A stretch of DNA of 25,347 nucleotides. It comes from a virus. The notes under the pieces were generated by a model, which saw only the letters and a list, made by a program, of their open reading frames with translations, was not told where the DNA came from and searched no databases. The DNA lies in IMG/VR virus record IMGVR_UViG_3300001450_000179, positions 3,640 to 28,986 of that record; one strand, 5' to 3'. Made by a program: the position numbers and the translations under genes. Of the stretch, positions 6,163 through 14,228 are shown one piece after another. Numbering within the stretch: the stretch's first letter is position 1; each line of letters opens with the position of its first letter.

Positions 6163-6726
6163 TTATGTTGTAGTAGATGTCGTAGATGTAGCATACAATG
6201 TTAATGTTCCTGTATAAATTCTTGGAGCTTCCCATTGCTTACATCCCATAGTTACAGTCCAACCATTATCATCATTATAAGCTGCTCCTGAAGCTCCTTC
6301 AGCCCCTGTCATGCTAGCATAAGTTTGGTTACGAATAACAGCCTTCTCGTTAGAGTATTTCTGACTTACCCCTAACACATACGTCTTGCCATTATTTGCA
6401 ACTGCCATCACCATCATACAGGTGTCCATAAGACCTTGTAATACTGCTGCTTTATCATTAGTCATCTCAGGCATCATGAAGTCTAAAGAACACTCATAAG
6501 ATGTTGAACCGTTTTCTTTAGCTGCAGTAACAGTTAAAGATGGTAATTCGTTTTTAAATTCATAATTATACCAAGTCCCTACTAAACTACTAATTTCATG
6601 CTGTGTAGCACTATTCACATAAGTTATCGCATCTCCTGCCTCCCAAGTTCTAATAAGAATATTTCTGATACCACCTGAACCCTGTAGATTACTACAGTCT
6701 ATATTTATTCCTGCGTCTATTGCCAT
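6163..6726 (-). CDS. Major tail (tube) protein-like, paralogue A
   Basis: 187 residues, beginning MAIDAGINIDCSNLQGSGG, with alternating beta segments (SLTVTAAK, YECSLDFMM, CMMVMAVANN, YVLGVS, WTVTMG) and a C-terminal EAPRIYTGTLTLYATS. Length and strand pattern resemble major tail proteins that polymerise around the tape measure. It follows the capsid gene after a hairpin and is followed 27 bases later by a diverged copy of itself, so the two may be a tube pair, or one may be tube and the other a terminator or decoration protein. The C-terminal STTSTTT tail is low complexity. Confidence 0.6.
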   Translation of the reverse strand: MAIDAGINIDCSNLQGSGGIRNILIRTWEAGDAITYVNSATQHEISSLVGTWYNYEFKNELPSLTVTAAKENGSTSYECSLDFMMPEMTNDKAAVLQGLMDTCMMVMAVANNGKTYVLGVSQKYSNEKAVIRNQTYASMTGAEGASGAAYNDDNGWTVTMGCKQWEAPRIYTGTLTLYATSTTSTTT

Positions 6727-6757
6727 TTTATTTTATTTTAAAAAGTTAAAAAGTATT

Positions 6758-6781
6758 TAGGGTGAGATTTCTCCCACCCTA
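6758..6781 (-). terminator. Hairpin between capsid and tube-like genes (attenuator)
   Basis: On the minus strand TAGGGTG-GG-AGA pairs with TCT-CACCCTA: a stem of about 10 bp with a two-base bulge and a very small loop, followed by AAATACTTTTTAACTTTTT. No promoter-like -7 box follows before the next gene, so partial read-through seems more likely than full termination. It could reduce tube relative to capsid expression or stabilise the capsid mRNA. Confidence 0.55.
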
Positions 6782-6793
6782 TTTACTGTTAAT

Positions 6794-7900
6794 TTAGTCT
6801 ACTAATACAGCACCATTAACTAAAGAGTTCCATCCATATTGGAAGCCCATAGTGAATCCTGCTCTGATATACATTTTATCAGAAACTTCATCATAAAATG
6901 TTCTTAACTCATTTTCAGGACTTGTTACGTCAGTACCGATAAATAAGTTAGCTTTAGCTGTATAGATACAACCTGAAGTTGCGTCAATCGCTGCTGTTGC
7001 TGCTGTAAATAATGCAGGGAAAGTAGCTCCTGCTAATGCAGTTAAAGCTGTGTCCCACTCATACATAGGAACTAACTCAATGCCTCTAAAGTATAATCTG
7101 TTTTTTCCTGCTTGTGCTTCTGAATGTCCATAATCAACTGCTCCTGCTGCAGCAACTTGAGTTAATGAACTGTACCAAGAGTTATAGATATTTGGAGAAA
7201 CAAACATTCTTTTCTCTGATGCAGGGATTGATTGTAATGCTGCTGATGCAGTATTATAAACATCCTCTAAGATTAAGATAGCATCTCCTGCAGGTAAAGT
7301 AGCTGCTACAGTAACATACTCTGGTGCTGCTGCACCTCCTGTTCCTTGAACCTCTCTCATTTGAGTTCCATTAATTGCACCTCCTGTTGATAGTGCACTC
7401 CAAAGTCCTAATCCCATTGAAGCGTAAGTACAGTCAATAGCAACTACTGCTGCTGCCGTATCTCCTGCCCACATATTTCTAACCATATCAGACTGAATAC
7501 CATTTCTTACTCTGTCAATAATAACCTGAGCTAATTGCGTTCCCGTTAAGTCAGGCATATTAACACCATTTCTATAAGACTCTACAATTACTTCTGATTT
7601 GAACTCATCCCAACATTGTTCTTGTTTTACAGCTACATTTTCTACCATAAGAACTTTCTGAGTTACAGAAAAGCTATTAGTACAAGTATCTGAAACATCA
7701 GTACATCCTGCATTTATAGTAGTTATACTACTTAATGAAGGAGCCATTGTGATGTTTTGTTTAAATTTTACATTTGGGTAGATAGTATAATTTCTCATAA
7801 TATCATCCGAATGAAACATAGGTTCTAGCATTATTTTTGAAGCGTAAGTGCCCACATATAATCCCCCTAGTCCGTTTTGTGCTATATCTACTGCTGCCAT
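6794..7900 (-). CDS. Major capsid protein
   Basis: 368 residues. It follows the protease/scaffold gene by 19 bases and has the A-rich leader expected for a highly expressed gene. The sequence is Ala-rich and mixed alpha/beta: an N-terminal helix (MAAVDIAQNGLGGLY), MFHSDDIMRNYTIYPNV, an FVSPNIYNSWYSSL-type segment typical of the P-domain region of coat proteins, and a C-terminal IRAGFTMGFQYGW strand. It has no enzyme motif. The identification rests mainly on position, size and composition, together with this segment pattern seen in Bacteroidetes phage coat proteins. It probably adopts the HK97 fold. Two close Cys residues (CTDVSDTC) could form a disulphide. Confidence 0.82.
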   Translation of the reverse strand: MAAVDIAQNGLGGLYVGTYASKIMLEPMFHSDDIMRNYTIYPNVKFKQNITMAPSLSSITTINAGCTDVSDTCTNSFSVTQKVLMVENVAVKQEQCWDEFKSEVIVESYRNGVNMPDLTGTQLAQVIIDRVRNGIQSDMVRNMWAGDTAAAVVAIDCTYASMGLGLWSALSTGGAINGTQMREVQGTGGAAAPEYVTVAATLPAGDAILILEDVYNTASAALQSIPASEKRMFVSPNIYNSWYSSLTQVAAAGAVDYGHSEAQAGKNRLYFRGIELVPMYEWDTALTALAGATFPALFTAATAAIDATSGCIYTAKANLFIGTDVTSPENELRTFYDEVSDKMYIRAGFTMGFQYGWNSLVNGAVLVD

Positions 7901-7919
7901 TTTTTTATTTTTTTAATTA

Positions 7920-8288
7920 TTATTTTAAATTCATTTTTGCTATCATTCCATTCCAAAATGCAGCATCCTTCTCTTCTACTTCTGTTTTTACTACTGCAGG
8001 GTCACCATCTGTAGATATTTCAGTTCCCTTTGCGTTTGTTTTACTTAATAAAGCTGTAAGTCTTTCTACTTCTTCAGTCAGAGTTTCTTTTTCTCCTTCT
8101 AAATCAGTAATAGACCCGTTAAGTTTAGTAGCCGCTCCCTCTAATTCTGAAAATTTATTTAAAATTTCAGCTTCATCAGAAATAGTCACACTAACTTCTT
8201 TTTCATTAGCATTAGAAGTATCACTTTTAACTCTAGTGATAATGTCCTCAATTTTGCCATTGAACCAATTTTTTAACTCGTCAGTCAT
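7920..8288 (-). CDS. Possible nested in-frame scaffold gene
   Basis: ATG 8288 (MTDELKNWFNG) lies in frame at codon 214 of the protease gene, just where the protease domain ends and the coiled-coil tail begins. It is preceded by the A-rich stretch CTAAAAAGTAAAAAG, like other leaders in this window. Translation would give a free scaffold of 122 residues, as lambda C/Nu3 does. This is inferred from domain boundary and leader only. Confidence 0.4.
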   Translation of the reverse strand: MTDELKNWFNGKIEDIITRVKSDTSNANEKEVSVTISDEAEILNKFSELEGAATKLNGSITDLEGEKETLTEEVERLTALLSKTNAKGTEISTDGDPAVVKTEVEEKDAAFWNGMIAKMNLK

Positions 8289-8927
8289 CTTTTTACTTTT
8301 TAGATTAATATTTAATTTGTGTTTAATTTCTTTGTCTGTTATATTTTTAAACTTAGAAACATCATATTTGGCTGCCACTTTAATAGCATCCGAGATGGAA
8401 TCAATAAATCCTAGTTCAAGAGCTTCATCAGCATTTAACCAAGTTTCTTCATCCATCATTTCTTTTACCTTGTCATAAGGTAGGTTTGTTTTCTTTATAT
8501 ATATATCAGCAATCTCATTACTAATCTTTTCTAAAAGATTCGCTGTCTTTTTTAATTCTTTAGCCTCTCCCATTGCTCCACCCCAAGCGTTATGTATCAT
8601 AAATAGAGAGTTTTCAGCCATAACCACTTTATCAGCAGCTAATGCAATTACACTGCCCATACTAGCAGCAATGCCTTCAATGTAAACTGTAGTTTCCGCA
8701 GTTCTTTTCTTTAGGATATTATAAATAGCCATCCCCTCAAAAACATCTCCACCCACACAGTTAATGTGTAAGTTTAATGGGGAGTTTTTAAATCCTTTAA
8801 TTTCATCAATAAAATTTTGAGCATTTATTCCGAAAGTACCTATCTCGTCAAATATATAAACATCTACTACTTTGTTAGATGTCTTTGACTGTATATCATA
8901 CCAATTCTTATTCATAGCGGCAAACAT
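7920..8927 (-). CDS. ClpP-like prohead protease with C-terminal scaffold
   Basis: 335 residues. The N-terminal 185 form a ClpP/S14-type serine protease: INCVGGDVFEGMAIYN oxyanion loop at 55-70, nucleophile Ser89 in GIAASMGS, His112 in FMIHNAWG, and an acidic residue near Asp159 before TWLNADEALELGFID. From about 214 on there is a charged, coiled-coil-rich tail (ELEGAATKLN, LEGEKETLTEEVERL) as in capsid scaffolds. The fused layout fits a maturation protease that also helps prohead assembly. An internal ATG at 8288 could also give the scaffold alone. The start may be ATG 8927 or ATG 8915 (MNKNWYDIQ); the latter fits better with the promoter whose -7 box covers 8921-8928. Confidence 0.88.
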   Translation of the reverse strand: MFAAMNKNWYDIQSKTSNKVVDVYIFDEIGTFGINAQNFIDEIKGFKNSPLNLHINCVGGDVFEGMAIYNILKKRTAETTVYIEGIAASMGSVIALAADKVVMAENSLFMIHNAWGGAMGEAKELKKTANLLEKISNEIADIYIKKTNLPYDKVKEMMDEETWLNADEALELGFIDSISDAIKVAAKYDVSKFKNITDKEIKHKLNINLKSKKMTDELKNWFNGKIEDIITRVKSDTSNANEKEVSVTISDEAEILNKFSELEGAATKLNGSITDLEGEKETLTEEVERLTALLSKTNAKGTEISTDGDPAVVKTEVEEKDAAFWNGMIAKMNLK

Positions 8928-8964
8928 ATTTTAATGATATGACAATCTCACGCAGTTTTTGGAA
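8921..8964 (-). promoter_or_regulatory. Boxed promoter P2 for the protease/capsid block
   Basis: Minus strand: TTCCAAAAACT at 8964-8954, 25 bases, then TATGTTTG at 8928-8921 (perfect TAnnTTTG). The same box and exactly the same spacing occur at three other intergenic sites in this window. The box is also half of a short inverted repeat (AGTTTTT-TCC-AAAAACT). Initiation would fall close to 8916, at the ATG 8915. It follows the HTH gene at 8971-9291. Confidence 0.6.
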
Positions 8965-8970
8965 AAAACT

Positions 8971-9291
8971 TTAGTAAGTTATGTTTTCTGTAATATGTTG
9001 CTTCCTTCTTTCTTTATATACCACACTTTGAGCTTGCCTTTCTGAGATTTCATATTTAATAGATAAATCCATAAACGTATGGGTTCTGTTACCCTCATTA
9101 AATCTAAGCATACAATCAAAATCATAGATTATCATATAGTTTCTTAAAATTTTTGGAGCTATTATTCCCTTCTCAATCAAATGCCTTATAGTATCTTTTG
9201 ACGTAGGCTCTCCAAACCTTAGAGTAACCTCAGTGTTTAATAATTCTAAATACTCCTCAACAATCTTTATGTCGTTTTGTTTTTTAGCCAT
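8971..9291 (-). CDS. Small helix-turn-helix protein, possible late activator
   Basis: 106 residues. The C-terminal part, about 67-97, reads as a helix-turn-helix: RTHTFMDLSIKYEISERQ followed by AQSVVYKERRK. The LS-KY-(I)SERQ-x-x-V-YKERR arrangement resembles the C-terminal HTH of Mor/Mu C-type and other small phage regulators. The N-terminal part is helical (IVEEYLELLN) and may dimerise. It could bind DNA as a transcription factor or, less likely, act in packaging. It is encoded immediately upstream of boxed promoter P2, which makes it a candidate for the activator of the TTCCAAAAACT promoters; no direct evidence for this exists. Confidence 0.55.
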   Translation of the reverse strand: MAKKQNDIKIVEEYLELLNTEVTLRFGEPTSKDTIRHLIEKGIIAPKILRNYMIIYDFDCMLRFNEGNRTHTFMDLSIKYEISERQAQSVVYKERRKQHITENITY

Positions 9292-9294
9292 GTA

Positions 9295-9663
9295 TTAGTT
9301 TCTTGCGCCTGTAGGAGAAAGAGCCCCTGTTATTGTTTTGTGCTTATTAACTTTCTTAGCTTTTTTCTTGACTACCTCAACAACATCAATAGTATCAACA
9401 GTTTCAACAGCTTTTAATCTTTCATTAGATATAATATCAGCAATATTATCAAAGAGCAACATAACAGCCTTTCTGCAACTCAGACAACCCTTGCTTTGTT
9501 TTTGTCTAGGGAATGATTCCTTCCATAAGTCAAAAAATGTATTTAATGCTCCTGTATGATATTTATCGGTATTCTGTATAGTTATTTTATTTAATTCCGA
9601 CAGACTAACTATCATGTCTTTTTGTTCCTCTGTGTAGTTTTTGATTATTGAATTGTAATCCAT
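9295..9663 (-). CDS. Unknown protein with a single CxxC motif
   Basis: 122 residues, not recognised. The N-terminal half is helical (IIKNYTEEQKDMIVSLSELNK, with NTFFDLWKESFP). A CLSCRKAVMLLFDNI segment at about 60-74 has one CxxC. The C-terminal 35 residues are basic and low complexity (VVKKKAKKVNKHK). One CxxC is too little for a zinc finger alone, though the neighbouring 66-residue gene product is Cys-rich and could be a partner. Spaced 3 bases from the HTH gene and 18 bases from the Zn-ribbon gene, so clearly co-transcribed with them. Confidence 0.55.
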   Translation of the reverse strand: MDYNSIIKNYTEEQKDMIVSLSELNKITIQNTDKYHTGALNTFFDLWKESFPRQKQSKGCLSCRKAVMLLFDNIADIISNERLKAVETVDTIDVVEVVKKKAKKVNKHKTITGALSPTGARN

Positions 9664-9681
9664 ATTATTGTTATTTAGTTA

Positions 9682-9882
9682 TTACTCTTTCCATTTGCCC
9701 AAAGGACATTCTCCAAAAAACTCTTTCGTGAGTGTTGTTTTTGCATCTAAGAAACAGCTACATTTACCGCACCTTGCTCCCTTTGTCCATTTAGGATATT
9801 TCAACATTAAGAAGTTTCTGTAAAAGTCGCACTTTTTACAGGTATCTACCCTATCTTTCTTTATTTTTTTACTAACAAACAT
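9682..9882 (-). CDS. Small Zn-ribbon protein (DUF6171-like)
   Basis: 66 residues with six Cys: C15-x-x-C18, C38-G-K-C41-S-C43 and C59-P-L-G-K-W. The order CxxC, CGxCxC, CPxGKW matches the small zinc-ribbon family DUF6171 found in many phages and prophages. It probably binds one zinc ion. The function is unknown; its steady position between tape measure and head genes suggests a virion-assembly or regulatory role. Nine bases separate it from the tape measure stop. Confidence 0.7.
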   Translation of the reverse strand: MFVSKKIKKDRVDTCKKCDFYRNFLMLKYPKWTKGARCGKCSCFLDAKTTLTKEFFGECPLGKWKE

Positions 9883-9891
9883 TTGTTTATA

Positions 9892-12800
9892 TTAAAAAGT
9901 TGCATTAGCCTGGATTATACTTACTGTTGATTGGCTGTCAGTTATATCAGCTTCCACTACTACTACCTTTCTTTGATTCTGCATAGCCCCCCTCATTTGA
10001 GATTGATTATTAGCGTCAAACTGAGCCTCAGAAAATTGAGGAGAACTCATTAATCCACCATCAGCAAACTTAACCCCACCACCTGCTGCGTTCATTTCAG
10101 ATAGTTGATTTCTAAACATTGCTGTACTTCTTTTATTTATAACAGCTTCTCCACCTTCTAATTCATTTACTCTACCACCTACTGCAAATTTAACACCACC
10201 CTGTGCGTGGCTAGGGCCATGAACCATTCCTCCATCAGCAAATTTATTTGCGCCATCAGAAATGATACCACCTTTCTCAAACATTTTCATGATTTTTGAC
10301 AATAGAGCTAGTGTAGCTATAACTGCAATAAGGTTAAGAGGAAAGGGTAGTTTGGTCTGCATTGCAGCTCCTAACCCTACTGCAGGAAGAATAGCTGCTG
10401 TATCTACAATTGCACCTGCACCTGTTGCTGCTGTATTTGCTACTGTAGCCTTTGTTCCAAGTAATGTAGCCAGAGTTAATTTCCCTTCAGTAACAACTGT
10501 TATTGCTTTCTGTAAATTTAAAAGAGACTCTGCTATTGCTGCTGCTTTAGTAATAGCTTCTCCTGCTTTTCTAATTCCATTTAATTTACTATTCTCTCCT
10601 GCAACTTCTTGTAACGCACTACCTAAATCCGAATAAGCCTTTACTCCTTTTTCTAATGCTTTTGCATCTGCCTTAATTCCCTTCTCAGTTTCTTTTCTGT
10701 TTTTCATCTTGAGGTCAATTATTTTTTGCTCAAGCTCTAAACGAACATCTGCCGCCATTATACTTATAGGTATAGCATCTAATTCTGCTTGTGCAGCATC
10801 TATTTGCACATCTCTTAAAATTCTTTCAGCCTCCTCCAAATCTCTAGTGCCTGCCAAAACTTGCTTCATTAACTCTACTCTTAGGTAATCAGCATCTGTA
10901 TTTTCTTCTTTTGCTTTTTTTGCTTTTTTGTCAGTTTCAATATCATCCTCTGTAGCTTTTTTCTTTTTCTTTATCTCTGTAGTAACTGCTTTTATAGATT
11001 TAGCATTTAAATTATTTATATCATCACTACTATAACCCAAATCATTTAACATTTTCAATAATTCTGACTCCTCTTTTTTAAGCTGATTATCTTTTCGGAT
11101 TGTTGTAAGACTTTTTTGTTTTAAAACTTCTATTTTTTGAGTTAATGCAAATTGGTCAGAGTTTAATAAATTAACTTTTCCTGTAACAGTTACTTGCTCC
11201 TCCGCTTGTTCGTTTAAAAATTTCTGAGTATTACTTGTTTGTTTTAAATTTACTTCCCTTTGCTGTTCAGTAGTTGTTAGTTCATCTAATAAATTTTGGT
11301 TTTGCTGAATAATACTATTGTTTTCTCCCAAAGCCTTATTATTCCCATCTAATTCTTTTTTTAATTTATTTAACTGATTTACTAGTTTTACAGCTTCTCC
11401 ATCTGCTAATAAAGCGTGTCTAGCAATAGCCAAGTCCAAAGCCTTAGCATTTAAAACCAAAGCTCCTGTTTCTTCATCTATAACTTTAATAGAGTCCCCT
11501 ATATTATCCTCTAGTTCTTTTGTTACAATACCAAATCTTATTTTCTCCTCTTTTGTTTTTTCAGTAATACTATCAAGCCTTGCATATTCATTAATTAAAT
11601 CTTCCGTTGCTTTTCGCTCTTTTTGAAAACTTTTTGCTGTTGCTACTATTTTTTCATTTAAACTATCAAATCCTTCAATTAGTAATGTTACATTATTAAC
11701 GAAAGTGGCAACACCCTCAACCATATCCTTAAAAGGCCCTGCAATCAATGAAAAAAGAACAATAGAAATTCCCTGTATAGCTGATTTGAATTTCAACCAA
11801 GCTCCCTGAAGTGTATCTCCAACAATCAAAGCCATTCTCTCTCCTTCTCCATTTGCATTTAACAACGCATCCCTTAATTTAAGAGTAGCATCAGTTGTGC
11901 TTAGCATTTGCTCAAACGCACCTGCCTGTCTTAAATCTACAACCTCCATAACATCTGCCATACTTCCTCCTTCTTTGACAAATTGCTTCATGGCAGGGAC
12001 TAACTCATCCAAAGAGTGTATTGTTCCTCCAAAAGATTTTGAAAGGTCAGATGTAGGGTCTTGCATTTTAAGTAATATATTCCTTAAAGATGTACCTGCA
12101 ATAGAAGCTTCAATCCCTGAGTCAGCTAATTTAGACATTATAGCCGCAGTATCTTCAATAGAGAATCCTGATGATTTTGCAATAGGAGCAACCTTTGTCA
12201 TGGAAGTTTGCCACTTTTCAATATCCATAGCAGAACTTGCAAACGAAACAGCCATTACATCTACTACTCTTTGTGTTTCATTAGCTTCTAAACCAAAACC
12301 TCGTACTGCTGCTCCTGCTACCTGAGCTGCTCTTGCTAAATCCGTCCCTGTAGAGGTTGCTAAATCTAGTGTAGCTTTTTGTGCGTCTTGAATTTCTGCA
12401 GCAGTAAATCCTAACTTAGAGAAAGCTAATTGTAATTCTCCTACCTGTGTAGCTGTAAAGAATGATGTTCTACCTAGTTCTTGTGCTGATTCTGATAATT
12501 GTTTAAACTCATTATCTGTTGCTCCTGAAACAGCATTTACTTTAGCCATTACAAACTCAAACTCACTAAATGTACTTATAACAGAGCTAATAACTTTACT
12601 TACCATTCTAAAAGCACCTACTATAATACCAATAGCTGCAGCCCCTTTAATAAACTGCTTTGCCATTCCATTAGATGACTTTGTAGCAGCTTTAGTTGCT
12701 TTAGTAGAACCGCTTAAATCTTTGTTTAAATCTCTTAAGTTTTTAGATTTTGTTTTAATAGCTTTAGCAGAATCAGTATATCCCTTTGCAGCTTTAGCGG

Positions 12801-12933
12801 TAACTTTCTCTCCATCAGCTACTCTCTTTTGGTAATCCCTCTGTTCCTTTCGTAATTCTTTTAATTCTTTCTTTAAATCAGCAACTTTTTTAATGTTTTT
12901 GATTTCTACCTCTATTGCTACTTTACTTGCCAT
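9892..12933 (-). CDS. Tail tape measure protein
   Basis: 1013 residues. Order of parts: N-terminal charged coiled coil (1-75); hydrophobic segment about 97-120; the TP901/PhageMin_Tail core at about 125-330, with FSKLGFTAAEIQDAQ, GTDLARAAQVAGAAVRGFGL and MSKLADSGIEASIAG; a second hydrophobic stretch near 390; long coiled coils to about 790; an Ala-rich hydrophobic region; and a C-terminus with repeated FADGG/FAVGG units and GGEAVINKRST. It sets tail length and is injected with the DNA. At about 1.5 angstrom per residue the tail would be near 150 nm. Usually the chaperone pair lies directly upstream; here five other genes intervene. Confidence 0.92.
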   Translation of the reverse strand: MASKVAIEVEIKNIKKVADLKKELKELRKEQRDYQKRVADGEKVTAKAAKGYTDSAKAIKTKSKNLRDLNKDLSGSTKATKAATKSSNGMAKQFIKGAAAIGIIVGAFRMVSKVISSVISTFSEFEFVMAKVNAVSGATDNEFKQLSESAQELGRTSFFTATQVGELQLAFSKLGFTAAEIQDAQKATLDLATSTGTDLARAAQVAGAAVRGFGLEANETQRVVDVMAVSFASSAMDIEKWQTSMTKVAPIAKSSGFSIEDTAAIMSKLADSGIEASIAGTSLRNILLKMQDPTSDLSKSFGGTIHSLDELVPAMKQFVKEGGSMADVMEVVDLRQAGAFEQMLSTTDATLKLRDALLNANGEGERMALIVGDTLQGAWLKFKSAIQGISIVLFSLIAGPFKDMVEGVATFVNNVTLLIEGFDSLNEKIVATAKSFQKERKATEDLINEYARLDSITEKTKEEKIRFGIVTKELEDNIGDSIKVIDEETGALVLNAKALDLAIARHALLADGEAVKLVNQLNKLKKELDGNNKALGENNSIIQQNQNLLDELTTTEQQREVNLKQTSNTQKFLNEQAEEQVTVTGKVNLLNSDQFALTQKIEVLKQKSLTTIRKDNQLKKEESELLKMLNDLGYSSDDINNLNAKSIKAVTTEIKKKKKATEDDIETDKKAKKAKEENTDADYLRVELMKQVLAGTRDLEEAERILRDVQIDAAQAELDAIPISIMAADVRLELEQKIIDLKMKNRKETEKGIKADAKALEKGVKAYSDLGSALQEVAGENSKLNGIRKAGEAITKAAAIAESLLNLQKAITVVTEGKLTLATLLGTKATVANTAATGAGAIVDTAAILPAVGLGAAMQTKLPFPLNLIAVIATLALLSKIMKMFEKGGIISDGANKFADGGMVHGPSHAQGGVKFAVGGRVNELEGGEAVINKRSTAMFRNQLSEMNAAGGGVKFADGGLMSSPQFSEAQFDANNQSQMRGAMQNQRKVVVVEADITDSQSTVSIIQANATF

Positions 12934-12944
12934 ATGTCTTTATT

Positions 12945-13469
12945 TTAACCTATTGTTAGTTTAATTTCTTTCTTTACTAATTCTTTATTTACAATATCCT
13001 CAACATCTTTCACTATTGCATCTTCTATCCTTTTAACTCCTCCATTTTTCCTCCAACTTTCTCTTGCAAAATCTATAAAGAAATATCTTCTTGGTGCAAC
13101 CTTTTTTCCTCCTGGAGTATAATACCCATCTTCCAATTCGTGCTTAACATGACTTATAAAATTATTCCTTTCATGCTCACTTCCAAATGTTAATTCGCCA
13201 TTAACCTCTTTGTGAAAAGTCCAATCTGCTATAGCTTGATAACTAGCATTAACACCACTTGACTTCCCATCATTAACAGTCCACATATAAGGAGTGTCAT
13301 TCAGGATTAGAAGTGAAATTGAATCTGTCCTGTTTCTTATATTATAATAAAATCCATTATATAGAGTTCCCTTACCTATATGTTTCTGATAGTTAAGCTC
13401 TTTTTTTAATGCCTCAATAATAGGCAGGTTTTCTCTAGCTAACGCTTCTTTTATTTTTAATAAATCCAT
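12945..13469 (-). CDS. HK97 gp10-like tail completion/connector protein
   Basis: 174 residues. An N-terminal helix (LLKIKEALARENLPIIEALKK) is followed by a beta region (GFYYNIRNRT, LLILNDTPYMWTVNDGKSSG) and a segment with ASYQAIADWTFHKE, then a PRRYFFIDFARESW strand and a C-terminal helix. This order (W-v-n-G, I-x-W, F-x-x-FA) resembles HK97 gp10-type proteins that join head and tail or end the tail tube. It overlaps neither neighbour and is encoded 11 bases upstream of the tape measure. The similarity is distant, so an unrelated small tail protein is possible. Confidence 0.5.
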   Translation of the reverse strand: MDLLKIKEALARENLPIIEALKKELNYQKHIGKGTLYNGFYYNIRNRTDSISLLILNDTPYMWTVNDGKSSGVNASYQAIADWTFHKEVNGELTFGSEHERNNFISHVKHELEDGYYTPGGKKVAPRRYFFIDFARESWRKNGGVKRIEDAIVKDVEDIVNKELVKKEIKLTIG

Positions 13470-13471
13470 CT

Positions 13472-14206
13472 TTATGCAGGGTCACCTTTATCTCTCGGTA
13501 TGAAAGAATTATACTTACGCCTTAAAACTTTAGCTAAACCTGAGCCTGTTAAATCAGTAACTACAGGTAGCTGATAATAGTCTTTTGCTTGCACGTTAAT
13601 TGAAGATATGTAAACAGTATCTCCATCTACAGCAGAAGAAAAACTTAGAAACAAAATTTCTGTTGTGCTGTAAGCTGCAAAATCTAAGATTAACCGCTTT
13701 GCAGGTAATGTGTATTCCATTACATTAGACTGAACTAAAGCTGATGGTAAATAAATAGATGTAGCCTCATTATAAACCCTAGAAATCCCTAAAGTTCCAA
13801 CCCCTGTAATTCCTTTATTATGTATATTTACCGTTACAGTATACTCCCTTCCTTTTACTAATTGATTTAATTCTTGAAATATACCTGAAACACTAACATC
13901 TGCCACATTTTTTGTTGATGTAATTTCTATAGCATTGTCTACTGATACTGGACTAGCAACCAATCGGTGGGTTGTGCCATCCGAGCTATACCTAAACCAA
14001 TCTGAATTACCGTAAATAGGCAGGCTCGCTGCAGTAACTGCTTCTGTTGCGTAATCTGCTGATGAAGTAGATATAAGTGTCGTTGATAATGTCGTAGATA
14101 TAAAAGAGTCATTACAAGTCAAATATTCCTCACTTAAAAAAGGGATAGACACGAATACATCTAAACCCTCCTCTAACGCCTGCCCTCTACTATTTATTTG
14201 TTCCAT
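13472..14206 (-). CDS. Tail-associated protein with carbohydrate-binding-like domain
   Basis: 244 residues. After an N-terminal segment (MEQINSRGQALEEGLDVFVS) the central part, about 85-205, has the beta-sandwich pattern of carbohydrate-binding modules: ASPVSVDNAIEI, LVKGREYTVTVNIHNKG, RLILDFAAYST, SAVDGDTVYISSINVQAKD. A related module is inserted near the N-terminus of the next upstream protein (14229-17291). The C-terminus GSGLAKVLRRKYNSFIP resembles endings of small Bacteroidetes phage tail proteins. It is probably part of the tail tip and may bind host glycans; both are inference. Its stop is directly followed by the gp10-like gene. Confidence 0.55.
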   Translation of the reverse strand: MEQINSRGQALEEGLDVFVSIPFLSEEYLTCNDSFISTTLSTTLISTSSADYATEAVTAASLPIYGNSDWFRYSSDGTTHRLVASPVSVDNAIEITSTKNVADVSVSGIFQELNQLVKGREYTVTVNIHNKGITGVGTLGISRVYNEATSIYLPSALVQSNVMEYTLPAKRLILDFAAYSTTEILFLSFSSAVDGDTVYISSINVQAKDYYQLPVVTDLTGSGLAKVLRRKYNSFIPRDKGDPA

Positions 14207-14228
14207 TTTAATTATTATTTATTAGCTA

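Noticed and set aside
7837-8478. Plus-strand ORF of 213 codons
   Set aside because: Ser/Phe/Leu-rich antisense shadow of the protease and capsid genes; opposite strand to all neighbours, no leader or known motif.
9146-9158. CTCCAAAAATT on the minus strand as a further promoter box
   Set aside because: Inside the HTH gene, and the sequence 36 bases downstream is not a TAnnTTTG match.
9711-9724. TTCTCCAAAAAACT on the plus strand, similar to the promoter box
   Set aside because: Inside a coding gene, on the strand without genes, and with one extra A.
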